A stretch of DNA of 64,000 bases, taken from NCBI RefSeq assembly GCF_011398155.1, contig NZ_AP021888.1:2144001-2208000 (forward strand). Reading direction: 5' to 3'. This stretch comes from Thiosulfativibrio zosterae (lineage in GTDB: Bacteria > Pseudomonadota > Gammaproteobacteria > Thiomicrospirales > Thiomicrospiraceae). The translations under genes were made by a program, and so were the position numbers. Positions 1 to 9,122 of this stretch are shown in pieces; position 1 is the stretch's first letter, and each line of letters begins with the position of its first letter. The notes beneath the pieces were generated by a model, which made no database searches, was not told the origin of the DNA, and saw only the letters and a program-made list of their open reading frames with translations.

Positions 1-1113
1 ATGACTGTTGAAGCAGCCCTTGGCGCTGAGATGGAAGAACATTTAGGCTACTCAAAAAACCAAGTTTCCGATTCAACTAACAGCCGTAACGGCTACACCA
101 GCAAAATCCTTAAAGGTGATCATGGTGAAGTTGAACTGTCCGTCCCTAGAGACCGTAACAGTACCTTTGAACCCGTCATCGTTAAAAAAGGCGCTACACG
201 ACTCACCCATATGGATGACCAGATTCTTAGCCTTTACGCTAAAGGTATGAGTACCCGAGACATCGTTGATGCCTTTAAAGAAATGTACGGTGCTGATGTT
301 TCACCCACCCTCATTTCTAAAGTCACCGAATCTGTACTCGAGAAAGTTACCCAATGGCAAGAACGACCCCTCGATGAAATCTACCCGATTATCTACCTTG
401 ACGGCATAGTGCTCAAAATCCGCCAAGACAAACAAGTGTTGCGCAAAACCATGTATGTAGCGCTGGGCATTAACCTAGAAGGTAGAAAAGAATGTTTGGG
501 GCTTTGGTTATCAGAAAATGAATCTTCCAAGTTTTGGTTAAATGTTTTAAATGACCTTCACGCCCGCGGCGTGAAAGACATTCTCATCGCATCGGTTGAT
601 GGCCTAACAGGATTTCCTGAAGCGATTAATGCTGTCTACCCTAAAACAGATATACAGCTTTGTATTGTCCATATGGTGCGTAACTCACTCAAGTATGTCG
701 GCTATAAAGAACGCAAACTGGTTGCCACTGATTTAAAAGACATTTACCAATCCGTCACTGAAGCAGGTGCTTTAATGGCATTGGAGCGATTTGAACAAAA
801 ATGGGATGCAAAATTTCCCAGTATCAGCAAATCCTGGCGAACTCACTGGGATAATGTCTCAACCTTGTTTTTATATCCAGAATCGATACGCAAAGCGATC
901 TACACCACTAATGCCATAGAGTCACTAAACTCTGTGATTCGCAAAGCGGTGAATAATCGCAAGATTTTTGGGCATGATAATTCGGCATTTAAAATTGTAT
1001 TTTTGGCGATTGAATCGGCATCAAAAAAATGGACAATGCCGATTCGTGACTGGAATGCTGCGATGAATCAGTTTATGATTTTGCATGAAGACCGCCTTAA
1101 AGGGCGGGTGTAA
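1..1113 (+). CDS. IS256-family (mutator-type) transposase, 5' end probably cut by the window edge
   Basis: This is a DDE transposase that moves its insertion sequence. The visible 370 residues carry the family triad: Asp134 in 'YLDGIVLKI', Asp200 in 'ASVDGLTGF' and Glu307 in 'TTNAIESLN'. IS256 transposases usually run to about 400 residues and the reading frame begins at the first base of the window, so roughly the first 30 residues are probably missing. The frame is otherwise intact to the stop, so the copy could be active. A plausible right terminal inverted repeat follows about 10 bases after the stop. The element sits upstream of a SulP transporter and hslU, where hslV would normally be expected. 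Confidence 0.93.
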   Translation: MTVEAALGAEMEEHLGYSKNQVSDSTNSRNGYTSKILKGDHGEVELSVPRDRNSTFEPVIVKKGATRLTHMDDQILSLYAKGMSTRDIVDAFKEMYGADVSPTLISKVTESVLEKVTQWQERPLDEIYPIIYLDGIVLKIRQDKQVLRKTMYVALGINLEGRKECLGLWLSENESSKFWLNVLNDLHARGVKDILIASVDGLTGFPEAINAVYPKTDIQLCIVHMVRNSLKYVGYKERKLVATDLKDIYQSVTEAGALMALERFEQKWDAKFPSISKSWRTHWDNVSTLFLYPESIRKAIYTTNAIESLNSVIRKAVNNRKIFGHDNSAFKIVFLAIESASKKWTMPIRDWNAAMNQFMILHEDRLKGRV

Positions 1114-1123
1114 CCAAATGGGC

Positions 1124-1149
1124 GTTTACACAGAATTATTTACAGGCTC
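1124..1149 (+). repeat. Right terminal inverted repeat of the IS256-type element
   Basis: Read inward from the outside, the end starts GAGCCTGTAAATAATTCTG and continues into a TGTAAAC block, which resembles the ends of IS256-family elements. It lies just past the transposase stop. The matching left end and the target-site duplication are outside the window, so the exact boundary is inferred. Confidence 0.6.
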
Positions 1150-1277
1150 GTTTATTTTAAATAAAACCCCTCAATTATTTCATTTTCCTGCTGTTTTATA
1201 CCTATAATTGACCTTGTCAGCGCTGACCATTCGTAAAACTACTTTACTCAAAAATTCATTTCACTAGGTCATTTCCC

Positions 1278-2966
1278 TTGCCATTTAATACCATCAACTT
1301 GAGCGGCCAGCTTAAAGGCGCTTTTATTTCTGCCATTATTGCTTTGCCACTGGGCTTAGCGTTTGGGATTGCCTCTGGGTTGGGCGCACAGGCTGGGATT
1401 ATTGCGGCGGTTTTGGCGGGGATTATTTCTGCCTTGTTTGGCGGTACGCCTGGGCAATATTCGGGGCCTACGGGGGCAGCGGCGGTGGCGGTTGCTTTGA
1501 GTTTGGGGCATTTAAGTTTGCTTTATCCAAACGACCCGCTCTTTGTCATCACTTTAGGATTGGTGATTGTGGCACTCGCTGGCGTGTTTCAAATTTTGTT
1601 TGGGTTTCTGAAATTGGGGCAATTGATTGAATATCTGCCACACTCGGTGATCTCTGGCCTGCTTTCTGCAATTGGTTTAATGTTGATTATTGAACAGTTG
1701 CCACTGGTAATGGGCGGCGAAATGCTGGCACGCCCGCTGGATAGTTTACTGGCTTTGCCAGAATTGCTACAAAACCCGGACTGGCTGGCACTTGCCTTTG
1801 GTTTAGGCAGTTTTTTGCTGATGCTACTTTGGCCACTATACCTACCCAACCTCCATCGCAAACTGCCTGCTCCCTTGTTAATTTTGGTTTTGGGCACCAG
1901 TTTGGCTTATGCACTCAGTTCTGGCGAAATGCTTCATGAAAATCAAACTTGGCAAGCAGGAAGCCTAAGCGTGATTGGCCCTATCGAGTTTGCTTGGCCA
2001 ACTTGGTCTTTTCCGCCCTTAGGCAGCTTGCCCTTGGCACTGATTGTGCAATCTGCGTTTGCCTTAGCGGTGATAGGATCTTTATTATCTTTGTTGGGCG
2101 CGGTGGTCACCGAACGCCTAACCCGCCAAACCCATGACCCAGACCAAGAACTGATTGGTCAAGGTTTGGGCAATATTGCCAGCGGAATTGCGGGGGGAAT
2201 GCCCAGCATGGGTGCGCCCATGAGAACCACTGTGGCGTTTCGTTATGGGGCGCGAGATCGCTGGTCTGCCGTGGTTCACAGCCTAGTCGTTGGCGCGGTG
2301 ATTTTAAGCCTGAGCGATTGGATAGCCTTTATGCCACTTGCCGTGTTTGGGGGCTTATTAATCAAAGTTGGCTTAGATCAAGTTGATAAGGATTATTTGC
2401 GCCGCTGGTCATCCATTCCAAAGTCTGGGCGTATTATGATGATTTCGGTGATTACCAGTGCATTGCTCTTAGATTTGATGACTGCGCTGTGGATAGGCAT
2501 TTTGCTAGCCAGCATCGTGTTAATGAAACGCATGAAAGCCTTACAAATTAAGTCACTCATCTTAGGGCAAAAATCGTCAAGTCTTGGGCGCTTATGGTTA
2601 ACCCCAAAAGAAAAAGCGCTGTTAGATAGCGCAGAGGGCAAGCTGGCATTATTGTATTTGGATGTGCCGATGAGTTTTGGGGCGGCTAAAACCATATCTC
2701 GCAAAGTTTTAGACACAGACGCGCAAGCCTTTGTGCTGGATTTACGCTCTGTGCCCTATGTCGATTTTTCGTCCGCCATGGTTTTGGAAGATTTAATTTA
2801 CCGCCTGCAACTCCAAAATAAAGAAGTTTGGCTGTTACTGATGATTGGCGATGTACAAGAAAACTTAAGAAAACATGGTGTTCTTAAGCGTTTAAACCAA
2901 CGCATTTTATTTGACCGCACTGAGGCACTACAACAGGCCTGCGATGGGCTGAATACACCCGCTTAA
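1278..2966 (+). CDS. SulP-family inorganic anion transporter with C-terminal STAS domain
   Basis: This is a 562-residue inner-membrane protein. The N-terminal about 420 residues are strongly hydrophobic with many membrane segments. Early Gly- and Ala-rich stretches such as 'GGTPGQYSGPTGAAAV' are typical of the SulP/SLC26 fold. A soluble STAS domain occupies about residues 440-555 ('AFVLDLRSVPYVDFSSAM'). SulP proteins carry sulfate, bicarbonate or other anions. In sulfur-oxidising autotrophs some members are suspected bicarbonate importers, but the substrate cannot be read from sequence. The start is a TTG with only a weak upstream AGG; no ATG is usable until far inside, so the exact start is uncertain. 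The gene stands alone between the IS256 element and hslU. Confidence 0.88.
   Translation: MPFNTINLSGQLKGAFISAIIALPLGLAFGIASGLGAQAGIIAAVLAGIISALFGGTPGQYSGPTGAAAVAVALSLGHLSLLYPNDPLFVITLGLVIVALAGVFQILFGFLKLGQLIEYLPHSVISGLLSAIGLMLIIEQLPLVMGGEMLARPLDSLLALPELLQNPDWLALAFGLGSFLLMLLWPLYLPNLHRKLPAPLLILVLGTSLAYALSSGEMLHENQTWQAGSLSVIGPIEFAWPTWSFPPLGSLPLALIVQSAFALAVIGSLLSLLGAVVTERLTRQTHDPDQELIGQGLGNIASGIAGGMPSMGAPMRTTVAFRYGARDRWSAVVHSLVVGAVILSLSDWIAFMPLAVFGGLLIKVGLDQVDKDYLRRWSSIPKSGRIMMISVITSALLLDLMTALWIGILLASIVLMKRMKALQIKSLILGQKSSSLGRLWLTPKEKALLDSAEGKLALLYLDVPMSFGAAKTISRKVLDTDAQAFVLDLRSVPYVDFSSAMVLEDLIYRLQLQNKEVWLLLMIGDVQENLRKHGVLKRLNQRILFDRTEALQQACDGLNTPA
2934..2941. repeat. Dispersed palindrome, core only (CAGGCCTG)
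   Basis: Site 1 of 12, inside the SulP gene near its 3' end. It has the 8-base core CAGGCCTG with flanks ACA on the left and C on the right, making it the weakest match to the consensus AACCAGGCCTGGTT. It is read in the frame Gln-Ala-Cys. Confidence 0.6.
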
Positions 2967-3058
2967 TTGTTCTGCAATGGCTTTCCAATCGCTTTAATTT
3001 AACCCTTATCATCCGCTAACCCAAAACTAACAACATAGCTTTGAATGCCAAACGCCAC

Positions 3059-3064
3059 TATAAT
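3059..3064 (+). promoter_or_regulatory. Possible -10 element upstream of hslU
   Basis: A perfect TATAAT lies about 85 bases before the hslU start. I see no good -35 at normal spacing and no clear heat-shock (sigma-32) promoter, so this is only a candidate. The rest of 2967-3148 shows nothing else I can support. Confidence 0.3.
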
Positions 3065-3148
3065 AATCTTCTTTGATTATTTTTTAGCCAACCGACGCTT
3101 TTTGAGCAAGGCTTCTGTTCCCATAATTTTAAGGATTGATAAACTTCT

Positions 3149-4468
3149 ATGATGACCCCTAAGGAAATTGTTCACGCACTTGATACGCATATTGTTGGCC
3201 AAGCTGACGCCAAAAAATCTGTGGCGATTGCGCTTAGAAATCGTTGGAGAAGAAGTCAACTCGCCGAAGATTTGCGTGCTGAAGTTACCCCTAAAAACAT
3301 TCTTATGATTGGCCCTACAGGCGTGGGTAAAACCGAAATTGCGCGTCGTTTGGCCAAGTTAGCCAATGCGCCCTTTATTAAAGTCGAAGCCACTAAATAC
3401 ACCGAAGTGGGTTATGTGGGCAGAGAAGTTGACTCTATTATTAAGGATTTGGCAGAAAGCGCGGTCAAAATGCACAAAGAACAAGCCATGAAAGCCGTGC
3501 AGCGCAAAGCAGAAGACTTGGCTGAAGAGCGTGTTTTGGATGCACTGTTACCGCCTGCTCGCGGTTTTGAAGCCGAAAGCCACGACAATATGGCCGATAC
3601 GCGTCAAAAATTCCGCAAAAAGCTGCGTGAAGGCCAGTTAGATGACAAAGAAATTGAAATAGATTTAAACGCTGCCCCTGCGCATGTTGAAATTATGGGC
3701 GCTCCGGGCATGGAAGAAATGACCCAACAATTGCAAGGTATGTTTGAAAACCTTAATCAAGGCAAAAAACAAAAACGCAAATTGCCTATTAAAAAAGCCT
3801 TGAAAATGCTCACTGAAGATGAAGCACAGCGCCTAATTGACCAAGAAGAAATTAAAACCAAAGCCATTGAAAATGTTGAACAAAATGGCATTGTATTTAT
3901 CGACGAAATTGATAAGGTTTGTAAACGCCAAGAAAGCTCAGGCGGTGATGTATCCCGCGAAGGTGTACAACGCGATTTATTGCCTTTAATTGAAGGCACC
4001 ACTGTTTCAACCCGTTATGGCATGATTAAAACCGACCATATTTTGTTTATTGCATCGGGCGCGTTTCATTTGGCCAAGCCGTCAGATTTAATTCCAGAGC
4101 TACAAGGGCGCTTGCCGATTCGCGTGGAATTGAAGTCGTTAAAAGTGGAAGACTTTGTGCGCATTCTCACCGAACCCAAAGCCTCACTGACCATGCAGGC
4201 GATTGAGTTATTGAAAACCGAAGGCATGAATATTCGCTTTCAACCCGAGAGTATTCAGCGTTTGGCAGAGATAGCCTTTCATGTTAATGAAAACACCGAA
4301 AACATTGGCGCGCGCCGCTTACATACGGTGATGGAGCGTTTGTTAGAAGAAATCTCGTTTAACGCACCCGATGCCGCTGAAAAAGAATTGGAAATTACCG
4401 TAGATTTTGTGAATGAGCGCCTAGGCGAGTTATCGCAAAACCAAGATTTGTCGCAATATATTTTGTAA
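3149..4468 (+). CDS. hslU: HslU, ATPase and unfoldase subunit of the HslUV protease
   Basis: HslU forms an AAA+ hexamer that unfolds proteins and feeds them to the HslV peptidase in the cytoplasm. At 439 residues it has the usual family length. Visible elements are Walker A 'GPTGVGKT' (55-62), the GYVG pore loop (88-91), Walker B 'IVFIDEID' near residue 250, a large insertion domain between them, and the sensor-2 region '[12 protein letters not shown]'. The C-terminal tail 'DLSQYIL' is the peptide that docks into HslV, so a partner should exist. hslV is not upstream here; an IS256 element and a SulP gene are. Downstream, the DUF971 gene begins after three bases, indicating co-transcription. 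Confidence 0.97.
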   Translation: MMTPKEIVHALDTHIVGQADAKKSVAIALRNRWRRSQLAEDLRAEVTPKNILMIGPTGVGKTEIARRLAKLANAPFIKVEATKYTEVGYVGREVDSIIKDLAESAVKMHKEQAMKAVQRKAEDLAEERVLDALLPPARGFEAESHDNMADTRQKFRKKLREGQLDDKEIEIDLNAAPAHVEIMGAPGMEEMTQQLQGMFENLNQGKKQKRKLPIKKALKMLTEDEAQRLIDQEEIKTKAIENVEQNGIVFIDEIDKVCKRQESSGGDVSREGVQRDLLPLIEGTTVSTRYGMIKTDHILFIASGAFHLAKPSDLIPELQGRLPIRVELKSLKVEDFVRILTEPKASLTMQAIELLKTEGMNIRFQPESIQRLAEIAFHVNENTENIGARRLHTVMERLLEEISFNAPDAAEKELEITVDFVNERLGELSQNQDLSQYIL

Positions 4469-4471
4469 CTG

Positions 4472-4864
4472 ATGATGAAAACACCGCAACCTACCGACAT
4501 TAAATTGCACCAAAAATCTCGCTTGCTAGAAGTGAGCTTTACCACAGGCGAAACCTTTAAATTGCCTTGCGAATACCTGCGGGTTTATTCGCAATCCGCC
4601 GAAGTGACTGGCCACACACCCGACCAAGCGGTTTTGCAGGTGGGCAAACAAGCCGTCAATATCGTCGACATTACCCCAGTTGGCAACTATGCCGTCAAAC
4701 TGCATTTTGACGATGGTCACGATACCGGTCTTTACACTTGGGAACGCCTGTATGACTTGGGTCAACATCAAACTGAGTATTGGCAAGACTACCTCAAACA
4801 ACTCAAAGCCGCAGGCCATTCTCACCCAGATATGCCTCGCCCCAACCTAACCGATTTAATTTAA
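4472..4864 (+). CDS. DUF971 / GBBH-like N-terminal domain protein
   Basis: This is a 130-residue soluble protein made almost entirely of one domain, related to the N-terminal domain of gamma-butyrobetaine hydroxylase (DUF971). Typical stretches are '[27 protein letters not shown]', '[24 protein letters not shown]' and a C-terminal '[13 protein letters not shown]'. Stand-alone members are common next to hslVU in gammaproteobacteria; their function is not established, and a role in metal or iron-sulfur handling is only suggested. The catalytic dioxygenase domain of true GBBH is absent. The start follows the hslU stop by three bases, and ubiE begins ten bases downstream. Confidence 0.88.
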   Translation: MMKTPQPTDIKLHQKSRLLEVSFTTGETFKLPCEYLRVYSQSAEVTGHTPDQAVLQVGKQAVNIVDITPVGNYAVKLHFDDGHDTGLYTWERLYDLGQHQTEYWQDYLKQLKAAGHSHPDMPRPNLTDLI

Positions 4865-4874
4865 GGGACGCATT

Positions 4875-5627
4875 ATGAACGCAGAAAAAAAGACCATTGA
4901 TTTTGGATTTACCGAAGTTCCTTTAGAAGAAAAAGTGAAAAAGGTCAAAGGGGTTTTTGACTCGGTGGCGGGCAATTATGACTTGATGAATGATGTTATG
5001 TCCATGGGCATTCACCGCATTTGGAAGCGCCACACCATCGAACTGAGTGGCATACGCCCTGGCAATGTGGTTTTAGATTTGGCAGGCGGCACCGGCGATT
5101 TGACCAAAGCCTTTGCCAAGCGTGTCGGCAAAACAGGTAAGGTGGTTTTGGCAGATATTAACGAAAGCATGGTGCGAGTTGGGCGCGACCGCTTAACGGA
5201 CGAAGGCATTATTGGTAATGTGAATTACACCATTACCAATGCCGAAGCCTTGACCTTTCCAGACAATACCTTTGACTTGGTGACCATTGCGTTTGGCTTG
5301 CGTAATGTCACCCACAAAGATAAAGCGCTGGCAGAAATTTATCGCGTATTAAAGCCTGGCGGACAACTGATGGTTTTAGAGTTTTCAAAAGTCTCTCAGC
5401 CTTTACTCGCCAAAGCCTATGATTTTTATTCGTTCAGCATTTTGCCCAAAATGGGCAAGTTGATTGCCAATGATGAAGCCAGCTATCAGTACCTTGCTGA
5501 GTCGATTCGTATGCACCCAGACCAAGAAACCCTCAAGCAGATGATGTTGACGGCGGGATTTGATAAGGCTGAATACCTCAATATGTCAGAAGGCATTGTT
5601 GCTTTACACCGTGGATGGAAATACTAA
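4875..5627 (+). CDS. ubiE: UbiE, C-methyltransferase of ubiquinone and menaquinone synthesis
   Basis: UbiE methylates 2-polyprenyl-6-methoxy-1,4-benzoquinol (and demethylmenaquinol where present) using S-adenosylmethionine. The 250 residues match the family length. The first family signature is '[18 protein letters not shown]', the SAM-binding motif I is '[12 protein letters not shown]' near residues 66-77, and the second signature is '[16 protein letters not shown]'. The C-terminus '[12 protein letters not shown]' is typical. A good ribosome site (AAGGGAC) lies before the ATG. Its stop overlaps the start of ubiJ by one base, so ubiE-ubiJ-ubiB read as one operon. Confidence 0.97.
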   Translation: MNAEKKTIDFGFTEVPLEEKVKKVKGVFDSVAGNYDLMNDVMSMGIHRIWKRHTIELSGIRPGNVVLDLAGGTGDLTKAFAKRVGKTGKVVLADINESMVRVGRDRLTDEGIIGNVNYTITNAEALTFPDNTFDLVTIAFGLRNVTHKDKALAEIYRVLKPGGQLMVLEFSKVSQPLLAKAYDFYSFSILPKMGKLIANDEASYQYLAESIRMHPDQETLKQMMLTAGFDKAEYLNMSEGIVALHRGWKY

Positions 5628-6310
5628 TGGCACTAAAATCCCTAGAAGATAACGTTCAAAAAGGCATCGAAAAAAGCCTAGAAACCGCCCAAAAACTACC
5701 AGGCCTGGTTAAAACTGGATTGTCAAAAGGCTTAGAAACGCTACTGAATCAACTGATTCGATTAGATGAAGAACAAGGTAAAGGCTTTGCACCTTGTGAT
5801 GAAAAGGTGATTCAACTCACGCTGGGGGATGTGTCGCAAACCTTTTTTATCATCTATCAGATAACCGACAAACAGGGTGAGTTCAGTGTGCAAACCACCT
5901 TAATGGGTGCGCCTGATTGTCACATCAAAACCCGCTTAGGCGCTTTGATTAACCAGCAACCTGCCGAGCGCATAACGGGCGATGAAATACTCGCGCAACA
6001 ATTTTTAAATGCCCTCGCCGATTTAGAAATTGACTGGGAAGAACATTTGTCGCATTACACGGGTGACTTGGTGGCGTTTAAAGTGGGACATGCTGTGCGC
6101 ACTGGCATAGATGCCAAGCAACAAGCCAAACAAAAAGCCGGCGATACCTTTAAAGAATATTTACAGTTTGAAGTAAATTTATTGCCCACCCAACATCAAG
6201 TGGCTGCCTTTAATCAAAAGGTCAACGCCACCCAATCCGCTGTTGATGCCTTAGAAAACCGCATCAATGCTCTGTTCGCTTCTGTTAATTCTGCTCACTC
6301 TGCTAAATAA
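5627..6310 (+). CDS. ubiJ: UbiJ, SCP2-domain accessory factor of ubiquinone synthesis
   Basis: UbiJ is a lipid-binding scaffold of the cytosolic Ubi complex that hydroxylates and methylates ubiquinone intermediates. The protein is 227 residues with an SCP2-like N-terminal two thirds ('LNQLIRLDEEQGKGFAPCDE', 'ITGDEILAQQFLNALADLEIDWEEHL') and a helical, coiled C-terminus. I chose the ATG that overlaps the ubiE stop (TAATG); an ATG four codons earlier lies inside ubiE and is less likely. Order and strand match the E. coli ubiE-ubiJ-ubiB operon, which supports the assignment more than the fast-evolving sequence does. A copy of the dispersed palindrome lies in its 5' region. Confidence 0.88.
   Translation: MALKSLEDNVQKGIEKSLETAQKLPGLVKTGLSKGLETLLNQLIRLDEEQGKGFAPCDEKVIQLTLGDVSQTFFIIYQITDKQGEFSVQTTLMGAPDCHIKTRLGALINQQPAERITGDEILAQQFLNALADLEIDWEEHLSHYTGDLVAFKVGHAVRTGIDAKQQAKQKAGDTFKEYLQFEVNLLPTQHQVAAFNQKVNATQSAVDALENRINALFASVNSAHSAK
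5698..5710. repeat. Dispersed palindrome ACCAGGCCTGGTT
   Basis: Site 2 of 12, in ubiJ. It has a full 12-base palindrome ACCAGGCCTGGT followed by TAAAA. The frame reads Pro-Gly-Leu-Val. Confidence 0.75.
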
Positions 6311-6318
6311 AGACCTCT

Positions 6319-7956
6319 ATGAAATTCTTCACTCGCCCGTTTAAACAAGTTTCTCGCATTATCAAAATCAACCGCGTGCTCACCTATTACCAAATCGACA
6401 AGATGGTGTTGGGCAATTCTAAATATGCTTGGTTGATTTTAATTAACCTAATGCTCCCCTGGAACTGGCGCGCTCAATCACAAGGAGAACGCGGCGAGCG
6501 CATTCGTTTGGCACTGGAAGAACTGGGTCCTATTTTTATTAAATTAGGACAAGCCCTCTCCACCCGCAAAGATTTGCTGCCTGAGGATATTGGCTCTGAA
6601 CTGCGCAAGCTCCAAGACGACTGCCCACCGTTTGACGAAGCGCACTCTAAAGCCATTATCGAAAAAGGCTTGAAGCGCTCCATTGAAGACGCTTATGCCA
6701 GTTTTGACCCAACCCCCATGGCCTCGGCATCGATTGCCCAAGTGCATGCCGCCAGTTTGCATGATGGTACCGAAGTGGTGATTAAGGTGGTGCGTCCAGA
6801 CATTAAACCGGTCATAGAGCAGGATGTCGGCATTATGAAATCCTTGGCGGGTTTGTTAGAAGCGGCCGTTAAAGAATCCAAACGCTTACACCCCAAAGAA
6901 GTGGTGGAAGAATTTGAAAAAACCATTCTCGATGAACTCGACATGATGCGCGAAGCCTCTAACGCCTCGCAATTGCGCCGCAACTTTGAAAACTCTGACC
7001 TTCTTTATGTGCCAGAAGTTTATTGGTCGCACACCAACGACAATGTGATGACCATGGAGCGCATTTATGGCACACGCATTTCCGAAACCGAAAAGCTGAT
7101 TGAGCAAGGCATTGACCTCACCGACCTATCGGCCAAGGGTGTGACCATTTTCTTTACACAGGTCTTCAAACACAACTTTTTCCATGCCGATATGCACCCT
7201 GGCAATATTTTTGTATTGCCCGATGGGCGTTATGCCGCCATCGATTTTGGGATTATGGGCACGCTGACGCCAGACGACCAACGCTATTTGGCTGAAAACT
7301 TTTTGGCATTCTTTAACCGCGATTATTTGCGCGTATCAGAACTGCACATTGAATCGGAATGGGTGCCTAAAGAAACGCGTGTTAACGAACTGGAATCGGC
7401 CATTCGCTCGGTTTGTGAACCCATTTGGGACAGACCGCTTAAAGAAATTTCATTTGGGTTATTTTTAATGCGCCTCTTCCAAACCGCGCGCCGCTTTGGC
7501 ATGGAAGTACAACCACAACTTGTGTTGCTGCAAAAAACCCTACTCAACATTGAAGGCTTAGGTCGTCAATTGGACGATGAACTCGATTTATGGGATACCG
7601 CAAAACCCTTCTTAGAAAACTGGATGCACGAACGAGTTGGCTTTAAAAGTTTGGTCAAAAACACCCAAGCCAACTTACCGTTATGGATTGAACACGCCCC
7701 GCAACTGCCGGGTTTATTGCATGCCAGTTTACACAAACTGGCGCATGCCGATTTTCAACAGCAATCCATTCAACTGGCTAAGTTAGAAAAACAAATCCAA
7801 GCCCAAACCCGTGCGCAAAGTTTTAGAACCCTCGGAATACTGCTGATTGTGTTTGCATTTTTACCAGGCCTGGTTAATTTTGACTGGATAAATGAATCTG
7901 TATTACAACTATTATTGGTGGTAAGTGGCGCCTATTTAATTCTTAAGAAAACCTAA
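6319..7956 (+). CDS. ubiB: UbiB, atypical ADCK-family kinase/ATPase of ubiquinone synthesis
   Basis: UbiB is an ABC1/ADCK-type protein-kinase-like ATPase needed for ubiquinone synthesis, probably to extract hydrophobic intermediates from the membrane. At 545 residues it has family length. Features are the KxGQ motif 'FIKLGQALSTR' (Lys75-Gln78), an Ala/Ser-rich loop 'ASASIAQVHAA' replacing the kinase Gly loop, the catalytic-loop region 'FHADMHPGNI', the metal-binding 'AIDFGIMG', and two membrane segments at the C-terminus ('GILLIVFAFLPG', 'LLLVVSGAYLIL'). It follows ubiJ by eight bases. A dispersed palindrome lies in the codons linking the two membrane segments. Confidence 0.97.
   Translation: MKFFTRPFKQVSRIIKINRVLTYYQIDKMVLGNSKYAWLILINLMLPWNWRAQSQGERGERIRLALEELGPIFIKLGQALSTRKDLLPEDIGSELRKLQDDCPPFDEAHSKAIIEKGLKRSIEDAYASFDPTPMASASIAQVHAASLHDGTEVVIKVVRPDIKPVIEQDVGIMKSLAGLLEAAVKESKRLHPKEVVEEFEKTILDELDMMREASNASQLRRNFENSDLLYVPEVYWSHTNDNVMTMERIYGTRISETEKLIEQGIDLTDLSAKGVTIFFTQVFKHNFFHADMHPGNIFVLPDGRYAAIDFGIMGTLTPDDQRYLAENFLAFFNRDYLRVSELHIESEWVPKETRVNELESAIRSVCEPIWDRPLKEISFGLFLMRLFQTARRFGMEVQPQLVLLQKTLLNIEGLGRQLDDELDLWDTAKPFLENWMHERVGFKSLVKNTQANLPLWIEHAPQLPGLLHASLHKLAHADFQQQSIQLAKLEKQIQAQTRAQSFRTLGILLIVFAFLPGLVNFDWINESVLQLLLVVSGAYLILKKT
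7863..7875. repeat. Dispersed palindrome ACCAGGCCTGGTT
   Basis: Site 3 of 12, in the 3' part of ubiB. The core is flanked by T-rich sequence on the left and TTAATTTT on the right, and reads Pro-Gly-Leu-Val. Confidence 0.75.
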
Positions 7957-7965
7957 TCCAACCTT

Positions 7966-9114
7966 ATGAACAGAAGACAATTTTTAACGGCCCTGAGTAG
8001 TTTAGGCGGTCTAGGCAGCTTGGGGCTTTTAAGCGCTTGTACCCCTGCCGAAATCAAACGCGGCGTGACCACCAGCCAAAGTTTGGTTAAAGGCGATGTA
8101 CCCAAGGTCTTAAGCGCGCAAATTCCCAAAACCGGCATTGCTGAAATAGACGGCCTCATCCAAAGCCAACTCAAACAACTCATCAAAGAACTCAGCAAGA
8201 CTTGGGGCGATAAAAAAGTCGCCACCCCAAAAGAGTATGTTAAATACACCGACCATTATCAAAGCCGTGCCATCATCAACTTTTCAACGCGAACCATTCA
8301 GGTAGAAACGCTTGCGGCTCAAAACGCCACCAGCACTCTAAAGTCGGCCATCGTTGCAACACTGTTAACCTCAGAAGACCCCAGCACAGTCGACTTATTG
8401 TCCGACAAAGCCGTTGAGATTGGACAAAAACCTTTCTTATCAGGATTAGTGCTTGATCAAGATAACAAGTCGATTGAAACCCAATGGCGCGCTGAGCGTT
8501 ATGCGGATTTACTGCTTAGAAGCATGAAAAACGATACCTACAATGGCAAATCACGGCATTTTGTCTTGTTTAATATGGTGAAAGATACCCAAGCCAAGCA
8601 AGAGCATAAATACGCCATCACCGTGCAACGCCAAAGTCAACGATTTGGCATCCAAAAATCTTTAATTTATGCCATTATCCAAACCGAAAGTGACTTCAAT
8701 CCCTATGCCATGAGCCCGATTCCCGCTTATGGACTGATGCAAATCGTGCCGCAAAGTGCCGGGCGAGATGCGCACGAATTGTTGTATAACAAAGCCGGCA
8801 CACCCACCAAAAATACCCTATTTAATGCCGAAAAAAATATTGAGTTTGGTACCGCTTATTTACACATTTTATTTAACCGTTACTTGGTAAAGGTCAAAAA
8901 TTCGGTTGCTCGAGAATATTGTTGTATTGCAGCTTATAACACCGGCAGCGGTAATGTCTTAAAAGCCTTTGACAGTGACCGAACCCAGGCGCTTAAAAAA
9001 ATTAACAACATGAATAGCCAAGAAGTTTACAATCATTTACGCAAGCATTTAAAGTACGAAGAAGCGCGTAACTATTTACGCAAAGTTGTCAAAAACAAAA
9101 AGAATTTTGGATAA
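7966..9114 (+). CDS. mltC: MltC-like membrane-bound lytic transglycosylase (lipoprotein)
   Basis: This enzyme cleaves the glycan strands of murein, leaving 1,6-anhydromuramyl ends, and acts from the outer membrane. The N-terminus is a lipoprotein signal with lipobox Cys25 ('LLSAC'). The start 'MNRRQFLTAL' has an RR-x-F-L pattern, so export by the Tat route is possible. Residues about 30-190 match the MltC N-terminal domain; the SLT domain follows, with catalytic Glu near residue 242 in 'QTESDFNPYAMSP' and the motifs 'AYGLMQIVPQSAG' and 'AAYNTGSGNV'. Length (382) fits MltC. It begins nine bases after ubiB, so it may be co-transcribed, though it has no link to quinones. Confidence 0.88.
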   Translation: MNRRQFLTALSSLGGLGSLGLLSACTPAEIKRGVTTSQSLVKGDVPKVLSAQIPKTGIAEIDGLIQSQLKQLIKELSKTWGDKKVATPKEYVKYTDHYQSRAIINFSTRTIQVETLAAQNATSTLKSAIVATLLTSEDPSTVDLLSDKAVEIGQKPFLSGLVLDQDNKSIETQWRAERYADLLLRSMKNDTYNGKSRHFVLFNMVKDTQAKQEHKYAITVQRQSQRFGIQKSLIYAIIQTESDFNPYAMSPIPAYGLMQIVPQSAGRDAHELLYNKAGTPTKNTLFNAEKNIEFGTAYLHILFNRYLVKVKNSVAREYCCIAAYNTGSGNVLKAFDSDRTQALKKINNMNSQEVYNHLRKHLKYEEARNYLRKVVKNKKNFG

Positions 9115-9122
9115 CATTCCCC

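Noticed and set aside
3077-3259. A minus-strand frame ending in a Lys/Arg-rich peptide 'MGTEALLKKRRLAKK'
   Set aside because: Most of it is antisense to the hslU start. The basic tail could be a small peptide but has no ribosome site or family support.
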